Shown here: one piece after another, positions 36,240 to 47,724 of the stretch | Position numbering within the stretch: the first letter of the stretch is position 1 | Layout: each line of letters begins with the position of its first letter | NCBI RefSeq assembly: GCF_963576615.1 | Contig: NC_088708.1 | Location: 52,811,196 to 52,875,195 of the forward strand | Direction of reading: 5' to 3' | Length of the DNA stretch: 64,000 bases | Source: Watersipora subatra | Taxonomy: Eukaryota > Bryozoa > Gymnolaemata > Cheilostomatida > Watersiporidae | Notes under the pieces: generated by a model | Seen by the model: the letters and a program-made list of their open reading frames with translations, nothing else | Databases searched by the model: none | What the model was told of the DNA's origin: nothing | Position numbers and translations under genes: made by a program

Positions 36240-37790
36240 TAGTCGATAATAAAGATTTTTTAAGGAGGCATTTTTTTAAGGAGTAAAATTTGCCTAATTA
36301 TAGGCTCATGTACCAGCTGATTTGCACATCTTCATTTGTATTTTATAAGAATATGAGAAATCTATCTTTATTTTTGTCTACTATTTATCTGAAAGGAGCG
36401 ATGCCAAAATCGTTTGTGGCTAATACCCTGCATTATTAAACGACCGAACCTGATATCAGTGATCATTAACCTATCATAAATGTGGTAATAACAGCAATAA
36501 ATAATTCCAGATCTACAATAGCCACTTGCACTGGCCACTATCCATGCACTACTTACACTACTACTGAACTCTACACAGCAATTCTTATACTCTGTACTTA
36601 CAGGGCCATTTACTCTGTATATTTACAGTAAAATTCTTGTGCTGTTTATTTACAGTACTCTATTGTAACATGTGATGATTTAATTACAATTTCTATATTT
36701 AGCACTCAAAATCTCGCCATGAAAGCATAAATATTACATTTTTGGAATACTTTTTGCCCCAGTTCTTAAATATTAACCTAAACTTGAATACCACAATCCT
36801 CATCCCTGATGGTTTTTTTCACATATCTCTCCCAACCCTATTCCACCTCTCACCCACAGACTCGGTAAGTGACCACACCTGTTCATGCCAACTATGAATG
36901 ATTGCCGATTGCAACTGTTGGGGTTAGTAACTTGCGGCATGCAAATATTGAGAATAGACTCCTAGGCGCAGCTGTCTCAACTGCAAAGAAAGGTAACCAA
37001 TATCTGCATGCCTCACCAGCCTACTGCTAACGTAGCGTTGATCATAAATTACTATTAACATGGAAGATGAATTGTTAAAGAAGTCAGGTGTGCACTTTGA
37101 CAAAAGCTTCATAGTTCCCCGCGTGTTGTGTTACTCCATTTACGTGATACGTTATATTATGCCAGTTAACTCTGGAATGCGTCATACCAAAACTTTAGTA
37201 GTCTTGGCAAATTGCCAAAAGTACACCTCTCCATCGATACTACATACATTTGTAGTCTGAGAAATGAGATATACGCGGGCCACAGTTCTCGCTAATGATA
37301 TCCGGACCACAGTTATTGCTTCCTTTATCGCCTTCTACTAAATGACTCCTTACGTAATAGTAATCTGGGTGCAAACTGTGAGAAACAAGCTGGATGCTCA
37401 TTGAAGAAGCTTTGACAGGAATGAAGTCCTGCATTTCACCAAAATCTTCACGAAAACTGACAGTTTTTTAATCACAAGTGAACACCTGGTGTAGCGATGT
37501 ATAATAACATTTGTGCACAGCAGTTACGCGGTCATTAACAAATATAAAGTCTTGTTGTTATAATCATGCAGACAACCATTTACTCCACTAGCTAAAACAT
37601 TTAATACTCTGCTTAGTGCCTTATGATGTTTATGACATCATTTCCCGTTGCCAGAGGTTTGTGAATAACTTTATTTAAGATAGCCTAATTTTCATTACGA
37701 CAAAAACCTATTACGAATATAATGATGGGTGTGATGTCAGTCAACTTACTTTTTAAATACGTATTGTAAAGGAATTTATGTCCATTACAT
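36240..37790. other. intergenic, no gene seen
   Basis: AT-rich sequence with only short chance open frames, for example a 66-codon frame at 37060-37260 with no recognisable domain. Some TTTACAGT-like imperfect repeats occur at 36595-36660. Nothing else is supported. Confidence 0.45.
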
Positions 37791-37797
37791 CGCGCTA

Positions 37798-38178
37798 TCT
37801 ATCAATTTGTTTGTTGGTTTGTCGTATGTCTAGTTCTAGCGGTAAAATAAGCGCACTTGCAAGCGTTAGGAACGAAAAGACCGCTTCGTACTGAAAATGA
37901 ACTCGGAAATACCGGTTTCGTAGACTGACGCACTAACCATTACACTAGAGGATTTTTCATTCCTAAAATTTTGTCGCTTTAATTGAACATATGGACAAAA
38001 GACAAACATATAGATTCATGCCTAGATATAGCATGAAGGTTTTAAACTTTTAACACCCACAGAAATAAACAAACATCTTCATTTAAATGTTAGAATGGTG
38101 AATGTTGTATGTGTTGATTGAAAAGAAATCTGCGCAAAAACATTTTTATTACCTGTGCAATGCCGGGAATTCACCTAG
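37798..38178 (+). mobile_element. non-autonomous Helitron B (381 bp)
   Basis: It starts A|TCTATCAATTTG with the GTTTGT-rich 5' text and ends at CTAG (38175-38178) after TACCTGTGCAATGCCGGG. The last 90 bp (AATGGTGAATGTTGTATGTG onward) match the 3' ends at 40164 and 40976. The base after CTAG is C instead of T, probably a later change. It carries an antisense tRNA-like stretch at about 37893-37953. Confidence 0.65.
37893..37953 (-). other. tRNA-like module inside Helitron B
   Basis: Minus strand: TAGTGTAATGGTTAGTGCG (A-box and D-arm text), then CAGTCTACGAAACCGG and a B-box-like TTTCCGAGTTCATTTTC. It lies about 95-155 bp from the Helitron 5' end, the same place as in Helitrons A and C, although the anticodon arm differs. 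Confidence 0.5.
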
Positions 38179-38240
38179 CATATAGTAGGCCTGTAAATGT
38201 ATATACACTATATATGTAGCTCAAGAATCAGCAAGTTTAA

Positions 38241-38902
38241 CCCTTTTGCAGGCAGAGTGACATTATTGTCGTTTCGCGATACTGACGCCACTGGGCATAG
38301 CGACTATTATGTCGCCACGCGAACATTTTTTATAAATTTATTTCTGGTTAGCTTATTGCATTTTTTATTTAATTTTTTTTACTAATAGTAAACTAAAATA
38401 TATTGGTCTCTGTTAGCAACCAAAAAGTTAGCCGTTTTGAAAAAAAACGATCGTTTTTGCAATACTAAACGAACGAAAAATCTGAAATAAAAACGTATTT
38501 GAATAAAATGGAGATTTTTGTTTGTAGCCTGTTTATGCTTCTGTTACTGCTTTCTGAATATTTTCCCTGAGTGCAACAACTTTCTTTTACTGTCATGGCG
38601 TCCTCCAAAGGCTATAGGCAAAGCTATAGAGGAACAATAATAAGCACATGATGTCAAGACTGTTGTGTAGGCCTCTGCAAGGGCAAATGCTTCCAAAATT
38701 ACTATAGATAGAGAAACACTTAGGCTATATAATAATTTGACTTATAAATGTTTATTTGTATTTAGCTGTATAATAAAAACACAATACGCATATACAATAT
38801 CATAAATAAAGGTGTATCAATGAGTTTTTTTAAATCAATTTGTGAAAAATTAATCTGCCCGGGGGGGTCTAAAATTGCCAAAAAAACTTGTCTGCGAAAG
38901 GG
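38241..38902. mobile_element. piggyBac-type MITE, 662 bp, TTAA target duplication
   Basis: TTAA flanks both ends (38237-38240, 38903-38906). The ends are CCCTTTTGCAGGCAGAGT on the left and, reverse-complemented, CCCTTTCGCAGACAAGT on the right. Ends of the form TTAA|CCC(T)TTT are typical of piggyBac. A subterminal palindromic GACATTATTGTCG block recurs in the piggyBac-like end at 56871 (GACAATAATGTCG). No transposase is encoded. It sits 62 bp after Helitron B. Confidence 0.82.
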
Positions 38903-39083
38903 TTAATATTAGTGAAATTTTTGTTTTTATTAAACTTACTTTTAAACTTATTAACAGACATATAAAAATATATTTTTCACTGCGCTACAAATATTAAACA
39001 ACCTTAATTTTTAAGTTGTTCATCATATAGCCCGACACACCTATCTGTGGTTCATCACTTGTGGCCCAACATATTCATAAATT

Positions 39084-39335
39084 ATGCATGAAACAGGATT
39101 TTTCTCATTTATGGACATAGTTTGTTCGCTGAAATTATCCAATGCAATTGACAATTTCATGTCAGTCAACCTACAGGCTTCTTTTCAGTATTATGAAAAA
39201 ACAATAGAAACAGCTACCAACAACTATATCTTGAAGAAGTTATCCAAAATGTCTAACCAAGCCACACCTGAAAAAATGACACAACTTTTGGATTCTCTGG
39301 AAGAAATGGAAATTTCTCACCCAGTGTTCCAGTAA
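39084..39335 (+). other. unassigned open frame, 83 codons
   Basis: An open frame whose second half has protein-like composition (YEKTIETATNNYILKKLSKM and EEMEISHPVFQ before the stop). No family is recognised. It could be a terminal exon of an unseen gene, a transposon ORF remnant or chance. Surrounding sequence is transposon-rich, and no matching upstream exon was found. Confidence 0.2.
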
Positions 39336-39740
39336 CACAAAGTACTGTAGGTACTCGGTCTCTTTTTTATTAAAATCTATATAAGCTATATATTTCTCAA
39401 AGTATGTCGTTGTCGTATGTGGATCTGTCTGCATTTCGGCTAAAGATATAACTATAGCACACGCTGATTATTTCACCGATGCGGATACGCATTACGATGC
39501 CCCTGTTAAGAAATATTTTTCGTAAGGTTCAATTACTATATCTGGGATCGGGGCCGATTTTCCTCGCGCAGGCAATTATACCGTCACCGTGGAAAGCTTC
39601 GACATTCTTTCTCCTTTCGGTCAGACAAAGTACGATATATATATATATCTCATTTTTACATTTGTAGCAGTACCGAGAGGTAATAGTATCGTCGTATTCA
39701 AAGTTTTGATGGATACCTTCTGGTGGAACAGTAACCTTTT

Positions 39741-39790
39741 TTAACCCTTTCACTGCCGTAGACGCACTTATGCATTTTCTATGGTCGACT
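39741..39790 (+). mobile_element. isolated piggyBac-type left end
   Basis: TTAA|CCCTTTCACTGCCGTAGACG at 39741-39764 is a classic piggyBac-like terminus. No matching right end (AAAGGGTTAA) is visible downstream before the Helitron pieces at 40164 and 40322, so this is probably a truncated copy or a solo end. Confidence 0.45.
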
Positions 39791-40069
39791 GAATTCTATG
39801 GTCATTACCGAATTATATTTTATTGTAATAGTAGCAAAACCGACTTAATTTAGCTATCTCTTGCTAATTATTTCACATTTATATCTGAACCCTTTTATAG
39901 TTTTTTATTTTTTGTAATTTATTTGACCGGCACAAAACATTTTCCTCATGATATGAAGTTTGAAAGTTACAGTTGTTTGACAAAGTTTGAAAACCTTCAG
40001 TTGTTTTTATTTTCTCTGTTAATTTATTTCAATTACACAAAACACTTTTCTCATGATATGTAGTTTGAA

Positions 40070-40164
40070 ATCAGAATGGCAAATGTTGTTATATGTTAAA
40101 TACAAATAAATTTTCTGTCCAAAGACTTTTTTATTACCCGGGCAACACCGGGTGGTACAGCTAG
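40070..40164 (+). mobile_element. Helitron D, 3' end only
   Basis: AATGGCAAATGTTGTTATATG ... TTATTACCCGGGCAACACCGGGT ... CTAG|T in order. The hairpin has six perfect stem pairs (ACCCGG/CCGGGT). The text matches the 3' ends of Helitrons B and C. A 5' end was not recognised. Upstream, two imperfect copies of a unit containing CTCATGATATGWAGTTTGAAA occur at 39945 and 40051. Confidence 0.6.
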
Positions 40165-40423
40165 TATATTATAAAAGTGAAATATTAAAATACATGTGCT
40201 TAGATTATCATAAGAGCAAAATAAATAATACTTTGCATTCTTGTGAAATACTGTTAAATTATTATTGTTTGAATGAATATTGGTGTGTGTTTGAGAACAT
40301 TTCATATCTTATATTTATATATCATATTAATATTTTATATTGATAAATCTCAGTGTTTGTCTTTTTATCTGTCCTAGTTATAGCAATAAATTTTAAGAAA
40401 TTTTATGACAAATCCACTGTGAA

Positions 40424-40492
40424 CTGAATTTGAACTCGAAACCTACAGTTTTGCAGACAGGCATTTATCCAATACACTACGCTGTTCAACTG
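40424..40492 (-). other. tRNA-like module inside Helitron C
   Basis: Minus strand: GCGTAGTGTATTGGATAAAT (A-box and D arm), TGCCTGTCTGCAAAACTG (anticodon-arm-like) and GGTTTCGAGTTCAAATTC, a good B-box. Of the three modules this keeps the best Pol III promoter-like boxes. Position from the Helitron 5' end is about 100-170 bp, as in copies A and B. Confidence 0.55.
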
Positions 40493-40702
40493 GCTATACT
40501 ATGGAATAGATTGTGCACATAATTATTATATCTGCCAATCTTTCATGGCTTCACAGTCAACACTCCATCTAGCGTTATGCATTAAGCCATCCCAGAAGCA
40601 AAATATATGCCCATATGTTAAGAAAAATGCTTAAATTCACATGGGCAGCAAGACTATTGCAATCAGTATAGAGCTATAGTAGGTGCTGCAGTCGGTAAAG
40701 TA

Positions 40703-40870
40703 TGAATTACACAGAAATAAATATAGTACACAAAAATAAACACAGAACACAGAAACAAACACAGTACACAGAAATAAACACAGAACACAGAAATAAACAC
40801 AGTACACAGAAATAAACACAGTAACACAAAAATAAATACAGTACAAAGAAATAAACACAGAAATAAACAC
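40703..40870. repeat. 18-bp minisatellite inside Helitron C
   Basis: About nine tandem copies of a 17-19 bp unit close to ACAGAAATAAACACAGT. Opposite-strand open frames of repeated Cys-Val-Tyr-Phe residues come only from this array. Minisatellites near the 3' end are common in small Helitrons. Confidence 0.85.
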
Positions 40871-42601
40871 TTTAATTTAAAATTTGGAATGGTAAATGTT
40901 GTATATGTTGATTGAAAATAAATTTTCTGTGTACAAACCTTTTTTATTACCCGTGCAACGCCGGGCAATCAACTAGTAATCTCGTACATATACACTTTAA
41001 AACTGTCTCCAATATTCACCGTTGTCGCTACACACGATGGAGTAAAGAGCGTAACTGTACAGTTAAGATGATCATAATTTAAAATGGAAATATGAATGCA
41101 ATATAATGCGTACTGAGCAATTAAAATGTGTAGTTCTCCGACATATCTCATATCACAAAGGGCAGACTAAGGGAGGCAAATCCATAATTGGTTTTGACAT
41201 AAATCCGAGTATGACGATGTTATATATGCATGAAGTTGCTAAAATTCCCATATCACTTCCCCTTTAAAGCTGATGAGCAAATCTCAAAACTTCTACAGAG
41301 TAGTCTTCCAATTTACGATTCCTTTTTGCGATTACGCTCTGGCTCCGCTATAGGACCAAATCGGGCGAAGATTGTAGGGAGTTTTACACCAAAGACAATT
41401 AAGTCAAAACACACAATTTTTTGGTATTACACGTAATTTTCATGCACATTACCCGGTGTCCTCGGGTTTGTCTGGGTGAAGTTGCCAAAAACTTGAAGAC
41501 TAGAAATATTATCAACTGTTGCTGAGTTTCTACTATGAAGAATGTTCTTTACTCTTTAGAAATATTTTCATCATAAGCAATCTGAAGACAACTTATCAAA
41601 CTATCAATTTGGAGATTTACAGTTGCGTACATTATTTATATCACCTAAAGGTTTTTTAACACGACAGAAGAAACTTGTTCGAGGAGGTTTGAGGATGTTG
41701 TAGTAGGAAGGAAATGGTTTGAATCTTTAATTTCACAACACAAATGGAATTTTCCATGAATGAAAGTTATTTGGAGACAGCAGTCGGTGTAGAATGGATT
41801 CGAGATTGTGCAGTGAAAGATGAAGTACCTACAAAGGCTGTGGCCTCGCATCAAATGCATGGGTGTATTCAACGCATGCTTCTACGTTAGGCTCTGACAC
41901 TCTCGGAACACTTTAGGAACACTCTAGCTGTGCTCGTGTCTCATTGGCTGTTAGTGTAGAAACAGCTTTTACTTTTAGAATATTTAATGCAATGTTTGCC
42001 ATCGCAAAAGAAAAATTCAGATGATCATTAAAAATTGACCGAAATGTGCCAGTACACAGTGTGGACCTTATTGAACAAATACATTAGAATGTATGTTCAA
42101 CTTATGTTGCTATGAACACATAGCATGGTGCGCTAAACTAAACATTAGGACTATTAAACATTGACTTCTCTAGCTTTAAAACCCTTAAAGGTTAACTGAT
42201 ACCTATTTTAAATTACAACAACCATTTATATCAATAACATCATGACAGTTCATTTTCCAGCAACGATCTTGATGCTAGAGGAACGAATAATCAGTGTTGG
42301 AAACAAAAATACTCACAACGCAAGCTCTAAGCTGTGACATAAGGAGGTCATTTTTTCGGCAAAACATAGCCGTGTGATATACGACATCAACGCCGATGGT
42401 TAGCCAATGCATAAATGCAAAACAAAAGTGCTTCTATTGACTGTTTTTCTAATATTCTTAGCCATCTAGTCGTTATGCTACATGTTTTGGTTACCCAACA
42501 TGGCAGATAATTAGAACGGAAGGTTGAAGCAATTTCCACAAATACCAAAACCGTGTGCGCTGTATTTATACGTCCGCATTTAATTGTCAAGCAATGCTTA
42601 A

Positions 42602-42822
42602 AATCGGTTCACACTATATCACCATATTTCGACGTTGATGCCACAATGCTTCAATGATCGTCGATGATAACAATGCTCACACTATCACAAACCAATCCGC
42701 GTTTGCATCGGCAAACACTCCGTGACGTAGTGTTCTCATTTTTGTTATTTACGGTTCACATAACCGACGATGAGCGTCGAAAGGAAAACTCCATCATACG
42801 GCGATATAGTGTGAAACAGACT
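42602..42822. mobile_element. MITE with TTCACACTATATCGCC termini, copy 2 (about 221 bp)
   Basis: The left end has GGTTCACACTATATCACC. The right end, reverse-complemented, has GTTTCACACTATATCGCC. It shares internal blocks with the copy at 29118-29570 (GTGTTCTCATTT; GGTTCACATAA before a CGACGATGA) but is about half its length. The exact ends and target duplication are uncertain. Confidence 0.6.
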
Positions 42823-42886
42823 TCATAGAATTTCACTAATTGGCTAGTGCATCTCATCTTGCCGAGTTCACTAGCTAGACATTCTC

Positions 42887-43173
42887 CCTTCACACTAATC
42901 CATCGTTTTTTTGACGTCATCAAGCCGCTTGCACATGCGCTCGTTCATGAAAAAGCCGCCATATTTGTAGAAAACGATCGTTCTTCTTTTATTTAATAGT
43001 ACTTTTTTGTGTTGTTTTGATACTACAATAAAAAAATTGCAAACAAAAGCATCGTTTTCAAAAATTCATTGCAAAAGCCTCGTGTTTTTAACAATAAAAT
43101 TGTCTATTAAGATGGCCGACAACGATAAAATGACGTCACGAAAAAACGAAGGATAGGAAAAGCAAAACATTGT
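42887..43173 (-). mobile_element. MITE with CGTTTTTTTGACGTCAT termini, copy 1
   Basis: The left end is CCATCGTTTTTTTGACGTCA. The right end, reverse-complemented, is CCTTCGTTTTTTCGTGACGT. The interior (AAAAACACGAGGCTTTTGCA, ACGATCGTTTTCTACAAA on the minus strand) matches the copy at 59288-59550 on the plus strand along its whole length. The outer TTCACA/TGTGAA may belong to the element. No coding capacity. Confidence 0.65.
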
Positions 43174-43199
43174 GAATAAAAATTAGCTATTCTAGGAAA

Positions 43200-46100
43200 T
43201 TATAAGTGTGTAAAACCTACTAATGCATGCTCTGCATTCATCAGTAAGAATTTTGAACAGACAATTTTTGGATAATCTAGTTCAATAAATGATTGATTAT
43301 AATACAAGTATATAGCGTTGCAGCTCTTTCTGGTTGGTATTTTGTAAAGATAGCGAATCTCTTTATCCATTTCCACAACTTGAAAATGTTGATAAAATCT
43401 GGTATTTGCTCGAGATTTCCCAAAAACATTCAAACTCTAATATGTAATGTTATCTACTCCTGTTAATGCAATAACAAGGTGTGCTGCCAGTTAACCACTA
43501 AACATTGATCTCTCTAGCTATACCCACTAGACCCAGTTGAATTATACACATGCACTATGCTTTTAATAATTCAGCCATTGGTCTTTCAAAACAGAACTGC
43601 CAAAGGGCAAATGATATAATAACCATGCTGTCTTACTTACCCATGCTGATGACAAGTGTCACGGTTCAATATCCATCTCATTTCATCTACAAAATATTCA
43701 TAATATTAATTAAAACATTATCAGATGACAAATTTGAAACATCGCAAGGTATCCATAATTTATTCCTACACATTAAAAGTAGTTGTAAAAATATTGACGC
43801 CAAAATAGGCTAGTTGACTTTATAAATGTCGGCGTCCACCGCACCTGACCAACACTTGCCCTGCCCAGTTGATGAATTCCTGCTACAAAATCATTGTCTC
43901 GTTGCGACTTTGGCTGCGCCCTGGTATCCCGATGAATGGCTAGATTATTCAGGGTTGTGGTAGTTTCCCTATAGTAATGGATGCTTATGAGCAGTAAATA
44001 TTAGTTATGCAGTTATGCAGCTATTTGCGCGAGTCCCAGAATCAGATTCAGTAAAGACTGAAGAGCACTTGAGAAATATCGAACAAATTCGTGGGCGAAT
44101 TGGCAAATGTTGACACTGTGACTGACACGAGCATATCCCCGTGTGTAAGGAGTGCTAGATACCTTCACCTGCAGCTTTGCTAGTAGTTAGAAAGTATGCG
44201 TTAAAACAAACTCTGAGAGGCACTGAAACCAAAGAAGTACAACTTATTGTTTTAAAAAGAAAATTATTAAAAATGACTACTAAAAATACAATTTATATTA
44301 CATCACAATAATAAATTTATTTCTATACATGCCGAGGAAAAAAGGTCACTCGTAGGTCCGAACTAGCATTTTACAGCGCCTCTTGTTTCGCCCTCAGGGT
44401 GCTTCAGACTTGACAAAAGAGATTTTGTTAGCCAGTTAATTCTGCTTTTGATTATGTAAACTTACAGATTTCATTTCATAGCAGTCCCCAGACTATGAAG
44501 CTATTAAAGGTTAAATCAGTGAACGGTCCTAACATGAGACAAAGTTGTCTTGGTGTGATTAAAATTTTAACAACTTTAAGCAGCAAGTACTTTTCAATTA
44601 TCCAGATTTGTCGGCACCAAATTTAGAATTGCCTCCTCAATCTGCTCTTAACACAATGCTATTCTCAATTACTGCCAGCTGAACATTTTAATGCTTCATA
44701 AAAACGTATAAAGCAATAATCTCAAAACTTGGCAACTTTAAATGCAGCTAAATTCTGCATGCGCTGTTTTTATAATATTTAAGCAAAGCAATAAAATGCA
44801 AATTAAATTGAACAGTAATAAACTTTACCGACTTCCCAAGTATTACAGTGACAATATAATATTGCTTGTAATAATGGACAAACATACAAACTTGACAGAT
44901 TAAGTCTTTGAACAACACATACACAATCGTATCAGTAAGAAGATTTGTTAGCAACATGACTATAAGGTTATATCAAGGTCATGCAAAGTCTTTAGATAAA
45001 AGAAAAAGAGTGCCAAAATTTCCAGCGCTACAAACAATGACAATAACCTGCATTTGTCATTGACCTGTGCTAGCGCTCGTGTTCGAACCTGCTGAATGAT
45101 TTTATCTTACTGCATTACACAATTACTCCAGAATAAAATACAGTTGCTAGCGGTAAAAAATTTTGCAAAATGTATAAACTTTGCAAATACATAGCTTTTT
45201 AAGAACCCATACAGGCTTTTACTTCAACCGGAGCAATCATGTTTAAACCCTTATTACTGCTGAAAATACTTTACTGAAACTAAATGGTAAGATATTTATA
45301 TTCTATAGAAGATTTTAAAAAAAACCAAAGCACTTCATTATTTTAATCAAAAATAATTATATAAAGTATTTATAAAACCCGCAACATAATTTATGAGGTG
45401 TTCAGCCTTTATGTGCGTCTTTATTAACATAAAGGCTGATGTTAGTTATGCTTAGTGTTACTTTTGGATGGTATGTTTAGCCTCTAACAGTGCACATATG
45501 AAATTGCTCAATATTGTTGCCATTGGAATTAAGCTTTCTATTCCACAAGTACAATAACTTGAAGGATCAAATACAGCTAAAAATAAATGACTTACTTTAA
45601 TCTTACTCTAATGTAAAAATGAACCAGTAATAGCGGAAGTTCATGTATCATTATTCATATACCGGATTTGAAATAAAATTAATACCAAATGAGAACAATG
45701 AAATTCATGAGCTAAGAGTTACACAATAATCTGTCATTTTCATCTTCCATTTAGAATACTTCACTGAAAGGATGCCATATGTATTTGGAAACAAGTAGAA
45801 AATGCTTCCATAGCATGAAATTGTGGAACAAGAATCAACAGCAACAGACCAGTGACATGTAAACTATAGTGTCAAAATCCACACATGTCCCTTTCTGAAG
45901 CATAAATTCATCATACAAAGGACATCATCTGCATCTAGCAAGAAAATTGTTGGTCGAAAATTTAGGACTCCCGACGAAGAAATCATGTTGTAACGGCAAT
46001 GTTAATACTATTCACTTTTTAACATTAAATATCATCTTGGGTCATTTAGCCAGTTAGCCTGGTGAAGAGATGTCAAAATTGGTAAATGGTTACAAATTTC

Positions 46101-47575
46101 TAAATCAATAAATAATTAGAAACGGACATGAAACAAGAATGGCCAGCGAATCACATGACACAGCCTTAAAACTGGGTGCAGCTCTAGCCAATAACATTGT
46201 CAGTACAGAGCATTTGGAGAAAGTTAACAAATAATGCATCATAAAAACGTTATTATTTTTTGCATTTTGTTTTTAAACACTACATGCTTTCAAACAGACA
46301 TTCACCAATTGAAAACCACAATAAATGAAATCGGACAGTTTTTTGATCGAATTTACACTTGCTGACGCGATTGTTTGACGCGTGACAAATACTTGCTTTA
46401 GCTGCTTACGAAGACTTCCTGGAAACAATTTAATGACAAAAACAGACCTTGGTGTCTGTGTCAGACGTCATTGAGAAATAAGCTTTTCATTACTCCCTGC
46501 TATGATATTTTTTAACGAATAACCATAAAATCGTCATGTATCTTCTTATGAACTAGGGATAACAAACTAGCCTAGGTGATACATGTATATATTGGAAGAA
46601 AGCGTTACATAAGACGCTTGTAGAGCTTACAGTAACTAGCCCGGCAAGTTCTTACAACTCTTCTCAGCTGTCATTTTTGATAAATATTTACATACTGACA
46701 TCAGCGCCTCCATTGTTGTAGTCAATTTGTAGTGTCTATTGTGTTGAGAATGACCTCTGAATCTTGTTACCTACTTGAAAAACTTATTGCGAACAGCGAA
46801 GCAACTCGCACGTTTTGCTTCACGCATGACGAGTAGTACCTCTTACACTTTTAGGTAACATTAATAAACACGAGGCATTCCTTTATTAACAGGCTAGCAT
46901 GTAGAACTGGTGGACATTTAAAATTGTTACATGCCATGCTTGTGGGCGAGTAGATACGCATGAACAGCTGAGAGTGTGACATGACAAAAAACTTTTGGGA
47001 GTGCGAAAACCTTTGGAGCGAATTCACATCTTGCATATCCTATAGCCTGAGTACCTTCTTTAGCTCATGCTAAAGAAGAATATTGCTAAAGAGAAGGTGA
47101 ATATTGACACTGCTTTTTAGTTTATTAAAGATGACCTTATACAAAATGATTTTTTGTATTTTCTATGATTTGAGATTGTTTTTATGATTGAGGTGATCTA
47201 ATTGCCAGGATGTCTCAAGACTCAAATTGACAAAACTTGATTGCGGTTCAAATGCTCCAAGCATTCCTACTAATAATAATATAATACTATTTGTATGAGA
47301 CACTCTAAGGCCAAACCGGAAATTAAACATTTTCATGTTGCAATAATGCAAAACATGCATACAATATATAGGACATTTAAAAACTTGCTGACTATGACAT
47401 ACATGTCTTACATACAGTATCTGAATTTATTATATTTTACCATCAAAATATTTATTAAATAATATAAAAAAATTTTTTAGCTACCTTTTAAAATTTCATT
47501 ATTAAGATTTATTCCCTCTCTGCTGCATGTATGGCACTTTATTCCCAATTAGATTTATCCTTGAACTAAGTATAT
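43200..47575. other. intergenic, no gene seen
   Basis: No exon-like open frame and no recognised repeat beyond AT-rich simple sequence. The longest open frame (43550-43813, 87 codons) has no recognisable domain and no splice or homology support. Confidence 0.45.
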
Positions 47576-47577
47576 TG

Positions 47578-47722
47578 TGACCATTTGTGCATGGGGTTTG
47601 ACACAGGAGCAATTGTGACTGGAAACCCTTCCTAACACTACAAGTGGTCCTTCTGGGATTTGAACTGCTGACCTACTGATTATATGCCAGTGCACTAACC
47701 ACTGAACCACAACTACTCAGCT
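47578..47722 (-). mobile_element. tRNA-derived SINE, copy 2
   Basis: On the minus strand the head TTGTGGTTCAGTGGTTAGTG (A-box) is followed by ATAATCAGTAGG and the B-box-like AGCAGTTCAAATCCC. The body GTGTTAGGAAGGGTTTCC...TCACAATTGCTCCTGTG follows. It is better preserved than copy 1 (21589). No simple tail or target duplication was identified with confidence. Confidence 0.75.
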
Positions 47723-47724
47723 GG

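Larger units (their letters stand above)
40322..40976 (+). mobile_element. non-autonomous Helitron C (655 bp) with internal minisatellite
   Basis: The probable start is A|TCATATT at 40322, followed by GATAAATCTCAGTGTTTGTC as in Helitron A. It ends TTATTACCCGTGCAACGCCG...CTAG|T, with CTAG at 40973-40976. An internal array at 40703-40870 repeats a unit near ACACAGAAATAAACACAGT about nine times. An antisense tRNA-like module is at about 40424-40492. No Rep/helicase coding. Confidence 0.7.

Noticed and set aside
40637-40968. Cys/Val/Phe-rich minus-strand open frames
   Set aside because: They are translations of the 18-bp minisatellite inside Helitron C.
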